From the NCBI GenBank assembly GCA_021780095.1, contig JAJXZK010000213.1, positions 1-8,812 on the forward strand: a stretch of 8,812 bases of DNA. Reading direction: 5' to 3'. A program made the translations under genes and the position numbers. Under the pieces are notes generated by a model, which ran no database searches, was not told the origin of the DNA, and was given only the letters and a program-made list of their open reading frames with translations. The number at the start of each line of letters is the position of its first letter. The first letter of the stretch is position 1. This DNA comes from Acidobacteriota bacterium. Its GTDB lineage: Bacteria; Acidobacteriota; Terriglobia; Terriglobales; Acidobacteriaceae. Shown in pieces: positions 7,392 to 8,812 of the stretch.

Positions 7392-7408
7392 ACTTTACAT
7401 TGTAAAGT
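7392..7408. promoter_or_regulatory. Palindromic operator site 2, at the start of the cluster
   Basis: This reads ACTTTACA-T-TGTAAAGT, a perfect inverted repeat with 8-bp arms and one central base, ending 2 nt before the first possible start codon of the minus-strand cluster. It overlaps the putative -10 and the ribosome-binding region, as expected for repression. The same palindrome in slightly changed form is site 1 (6357-6373). The ATAGGCAAA 9-mer recurs beside it at 7415-7423. It resembles the TACA-N-TGTA core of some winged-helix repressor operators (BlaI/CopY sites have a two-base centre), but that is only an analogy. Confidence 0.8.
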
Positions 7409-7432
7409 AATTTCATAGGCAAAGCTTGTCAA
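7404..7432 (-). promoter_or_regulatory. Putative sigma-70-like promoter of the envelope cluster
   Basis: On the minus strand a perfect TTGACA (7427-7432) is followed after 17 nt by TACTTT (7404-7409), a weak -10 match. The -10 lies inside one arm of operator site 2, so binding there would block transcription. The expected start point is about 7397, leaving a very short leader before ATG 7389 or 7383. The weak -10 keeps confidence moderate. Confidence 0.45.
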
Positions 7433-7506
7433 TAAGGATTTAATGGCGTTCGGATCGTCGGAAACTTTGGATCAATTCGAGATTCGATTTCAGCGAGCCA
7501 ATCAAC

Positions 7507-7757
7507 ATCACATTTCAGATTGCTTGCGAGGCGGTTTAAATTGGCGTGGCCCCCCGGCATTCCTATTTTCGAAGGGTGCTCGGCTTTCTGGGGGACACTC
7601 GGCATTTCCCGATCAGAGAATGGCTGCGTTTAGAAGCAGATTTCAGCACGCGGAGAATAATCTCCTATGTCCTTCGAGAGCCAAAGGTATGCAATTCGCG
7701 GGGAAATACGAAGAGCATTGACTGTGACTTGCAGATGTAAAAAGATTTAAGACTGTA
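7507..7757. repeat. Long direct repeat, copy B, abutting the tRNA-Ala 3' end
   Basis: Direct-repeat partner of 2396-2640. The 66-nt exact block is at 7593-7658, and the 18-nt exact block (7749-7766) crosses into the tRNA gene. Relative to copy A it has a net gain of 18 nt between 7561 and 7592, creating an internal near-duplicate (GGTGCTCGGCTTTC / GGACACTCGGCATTTC). The GGAGA-ATAA-TCTCC hairpin is at 7652-7665. A frame from ATG 7443 to 7721 (92 codons) passes through it with a nearby AAGGA, but its product resembles nothing I know. The stretch 7409-7506 shows only the ATAGGCAAA motif and the promoter -35. Because the tRNA is read leftwards, this repeat is its 3' trailer. Confidence 0.85.
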
Positions 7758-7833
7758 TGGTGGACCTGGTCGGGATCGAACCGACGACCTCTTCCATGCC
7801 ATGGAAGCGCGCTCCCAGCTGCGCCACAGGCCC
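7758..7833 (-). tRNA. tRNA-Ala (anticodon GGC)
   Basis: The minus strand folds into a complete 76-nt cloverleaf: acceptor GGGCCTG paired with CAGGTCC (one G-U), D stem GCGC/GCGC, anticodon stem CTTCC/GGAAG with loop ATGGCAT (anticodon GGC, alanine GCC/GCU codons), five-base variable loop, T stem GTCGG/CCGAC with TTCGATC loop, then A and an encoded CCA. A TAAACT at 7851-7856 (minus) could be the -10, but no good -35 is visible. Its 3' end and trailer are repeated, decayed, at 2396-2648. Confidence 0.97.
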
Positions 7834-8080
7834 ACAGAAAAACCTCTTCTAGTTTACACGAGCGAGGCGGATGACAGAGAGGCTGCGGAACGGGACGCCA
7901 AATTCGTTTAAAGGGCTATTCTGAATGTAGGCCGACCCCCACGCCGAGACTGGATCGCATTGTGCCAGATTCGCATCTTGTGCGTTGCGATTGGGAATGT
8001 GGGGACGAGGGATGCGGGGATTTCGATGGAAAGCAGCAAGTAAGGCAACGGCGCAGATTCGGGAAGCATCCGTGCAAGTT

Positions 8081-8812
8081 ATGTCTAAACAGCCTGCAAC
8101 GGTGTGCGCGCCGAATTGCGATGGTGCGGAGGCGCCTTTTCATATCCGATGGGTGCTGCAAGGTTTAGCCTTGGCGGCCGTTCCGATACTGCTGCCGATT
8201 TTGATTCTGACGCCCAGGGCCTCAGCAGCCTGGCTCCAGTCGAATGCCGCAGTGCCGTCGGGGCAGGTGGCAATGCTCTCGCCCGCCATCAGCGAGTCGC
8301 TGCGTCCGGCGTTGGAGCAAGTGGAACATGGAGTGGGGCAAATCCAGATTGACCATTGGAAAGTTTCCAAGAGCTGGAAAGGGCAATTGCAAAGCGATGC
8401 CGACTCCATCGCCAACGATCTTTCCCAGCAACTGCCGGGACTGTTGCAGCAGGCACAGGCGACGCCGACTGCTCTGGACGCGCAATTACGCCTGATGCAA
8501 AATGTGGACGCGCTGTATGACGTATTGGTGCGCCTGACCCTGGCCGCCGATCTGACGGAAAAGAAGTCCGATGCCGCACTGCTTGACAGCGCATTGGAAC
8601 GATTGGAAGCTGCTCGAAAAACGGCATCAAACCAAATGCTGGCCGCCGCCGCCCAACAGCATCAGCAATTGACCCAGCTTCAGGCGCTCGCGGAGGCTAG
8701 TCAAACGGGCCAAGATATTTCTACAACCCATGGGAAAACGATTGTAGTGGACAACGAAGGGCGGCATGGAGCAGTGCATCACCCCACCCACCACAAGAAG
8801 CCGTCGCCTTCG
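8081..8812 (+). CDS. Secreted/periplasmic protein of unknown function, 3' end outside window
   Basis: From ATG 8081 the frame stays open for 244 codons to the last base, so the gene continues beyond the window. A basic-to-neutral N-region (about 23 residues) is followed by a hydrophobic core VLQGLALAAVPILLPILIL and a plausible signal-peptidase site after RASA (about residue 49), so export or an N-terminal membrane anchor is likely. The mature part is helical and Gln/Ala/Leu-rich (VGQIQIDHWKVSKSWKGQL, LPGLLQQAQATPTALDAQL, NVDALYDVLVRLTLAADL), then a Gln-rich coiled segment, and at the end a His/Lys/Pro tail (HHPTHHKKPSPS). I recall similar proteins only from acidobacteria, without function. 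Start choice is uncertain: GTG 8072 (GGGAAG six bases upstream), ATG 8012 and ATG 7997 are in frame; 8081 gives the most typical signal peptide. No gene is seen in 7834-8080. Confidence 0.8.
   Translation, partial: MSKQPATVCAPNCDGAEAPFHIRWVLQGLALAAVPILLPILILTPRASAAWLQSNAAVPSGQVAMLSPAISESLRPALEQVEHGVGQIQIDHWKVSKSWKGQLQSDADSIANDLSQQLPGLLQQAQATPTALDAQLRLMQNVDALYDVLVRLTLAADLTEKKSDAALLDSALERLEAARKTASNQMLAAAAQQHQQLTQLQALAEASQTGQDISTTHGKTIVVDNEGRHGAVHHPTHHKKPSPS

Noticed and set aside
7443..7721. Small divergent gene of 92 codons starting at ATG 7443 with AAGGA just upstream
   Set aside because: It runs through repeat copy B, has no recognisable domain, its 5' half is not in frame with copy A, and the spacing to AAGGA is short; kept only as a coding hypothesis in the findings.
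1..8812. CRISPR array, integrase, transposase or phage genes
   Set aside because: No regularly spaced short repeats and no recognisable recombinase or phage protein are present; the only long repeat has two copies.

Overview
The window looks like chromosomal DNA of a soil-type Gram-negative bacterium, most likely an acidobacterium (Terriglobia/Acidobacteriaceae-like). This is inferred from the style of several proteins (the C-terminally cut secreted protein, the small envelope operon, the multi-domain hybrid kinase) and moderate-to-high GC. No rRNA or other decisive marker is present, so the phylum call is only moderately secure.

Layout. (1) 1-2358, plus strand: the 3' 785 codons of a large hybrid sensor kinase with order GAF - HisKA - HATPase - REC - REC - HPt; its start lies outside the window. 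(2) 2359-2785: no convincing gene. It holds copy A of a long direct repeat ending in a decayed 3' fragment of a tRNA-Ala. (3) 2786-3538, minus: an uncharacterised protein that appears to lack the N-terminal part normal for its family. (4) 3678-7389, minus: a compact five-gene cluster in the order six-TM membrane protein -> winged-helix regulator -> CreD-like envelope protein -> undecaprenyl diphosphate synthase (UppS) -> four-TM membrane protein. Genes overlap or nearly touch, except for a 52-nt gap before creD. (5) 7409-7757: copy B of the repeat, directly abutting an intact tRNA-Ala(GGC) gene at 7758-7833 (minus). (6) 7834-8080: no gene seen. (7) 8081-8812, plus: the 5' part of a secreted, probably periplasmic protein that runs off the end of the window.

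How the parts fit. Two near-identical perfect palindromes (ACTTTRCA-N-TGYAAAGT) sit exactly at the two places where the minus-strand cluster could be transcriptionally controlled: over the putative promoter and start of the first gene, and in the gap before creD. The small winged-helix protein encoded between them is the obvious candidate ligand. The cluster therefore reads as a self-regulated envelope module coupling a CreD-type membrane protein with synthesis of the cell-wall lipid carrier. The whole stretch from copy A to copy B is bracketed by tRNA-Ala-associated direct repeats 5,133 bp apart, which raises the question of whether this block was inserted or duplicated at the tRNA locus.
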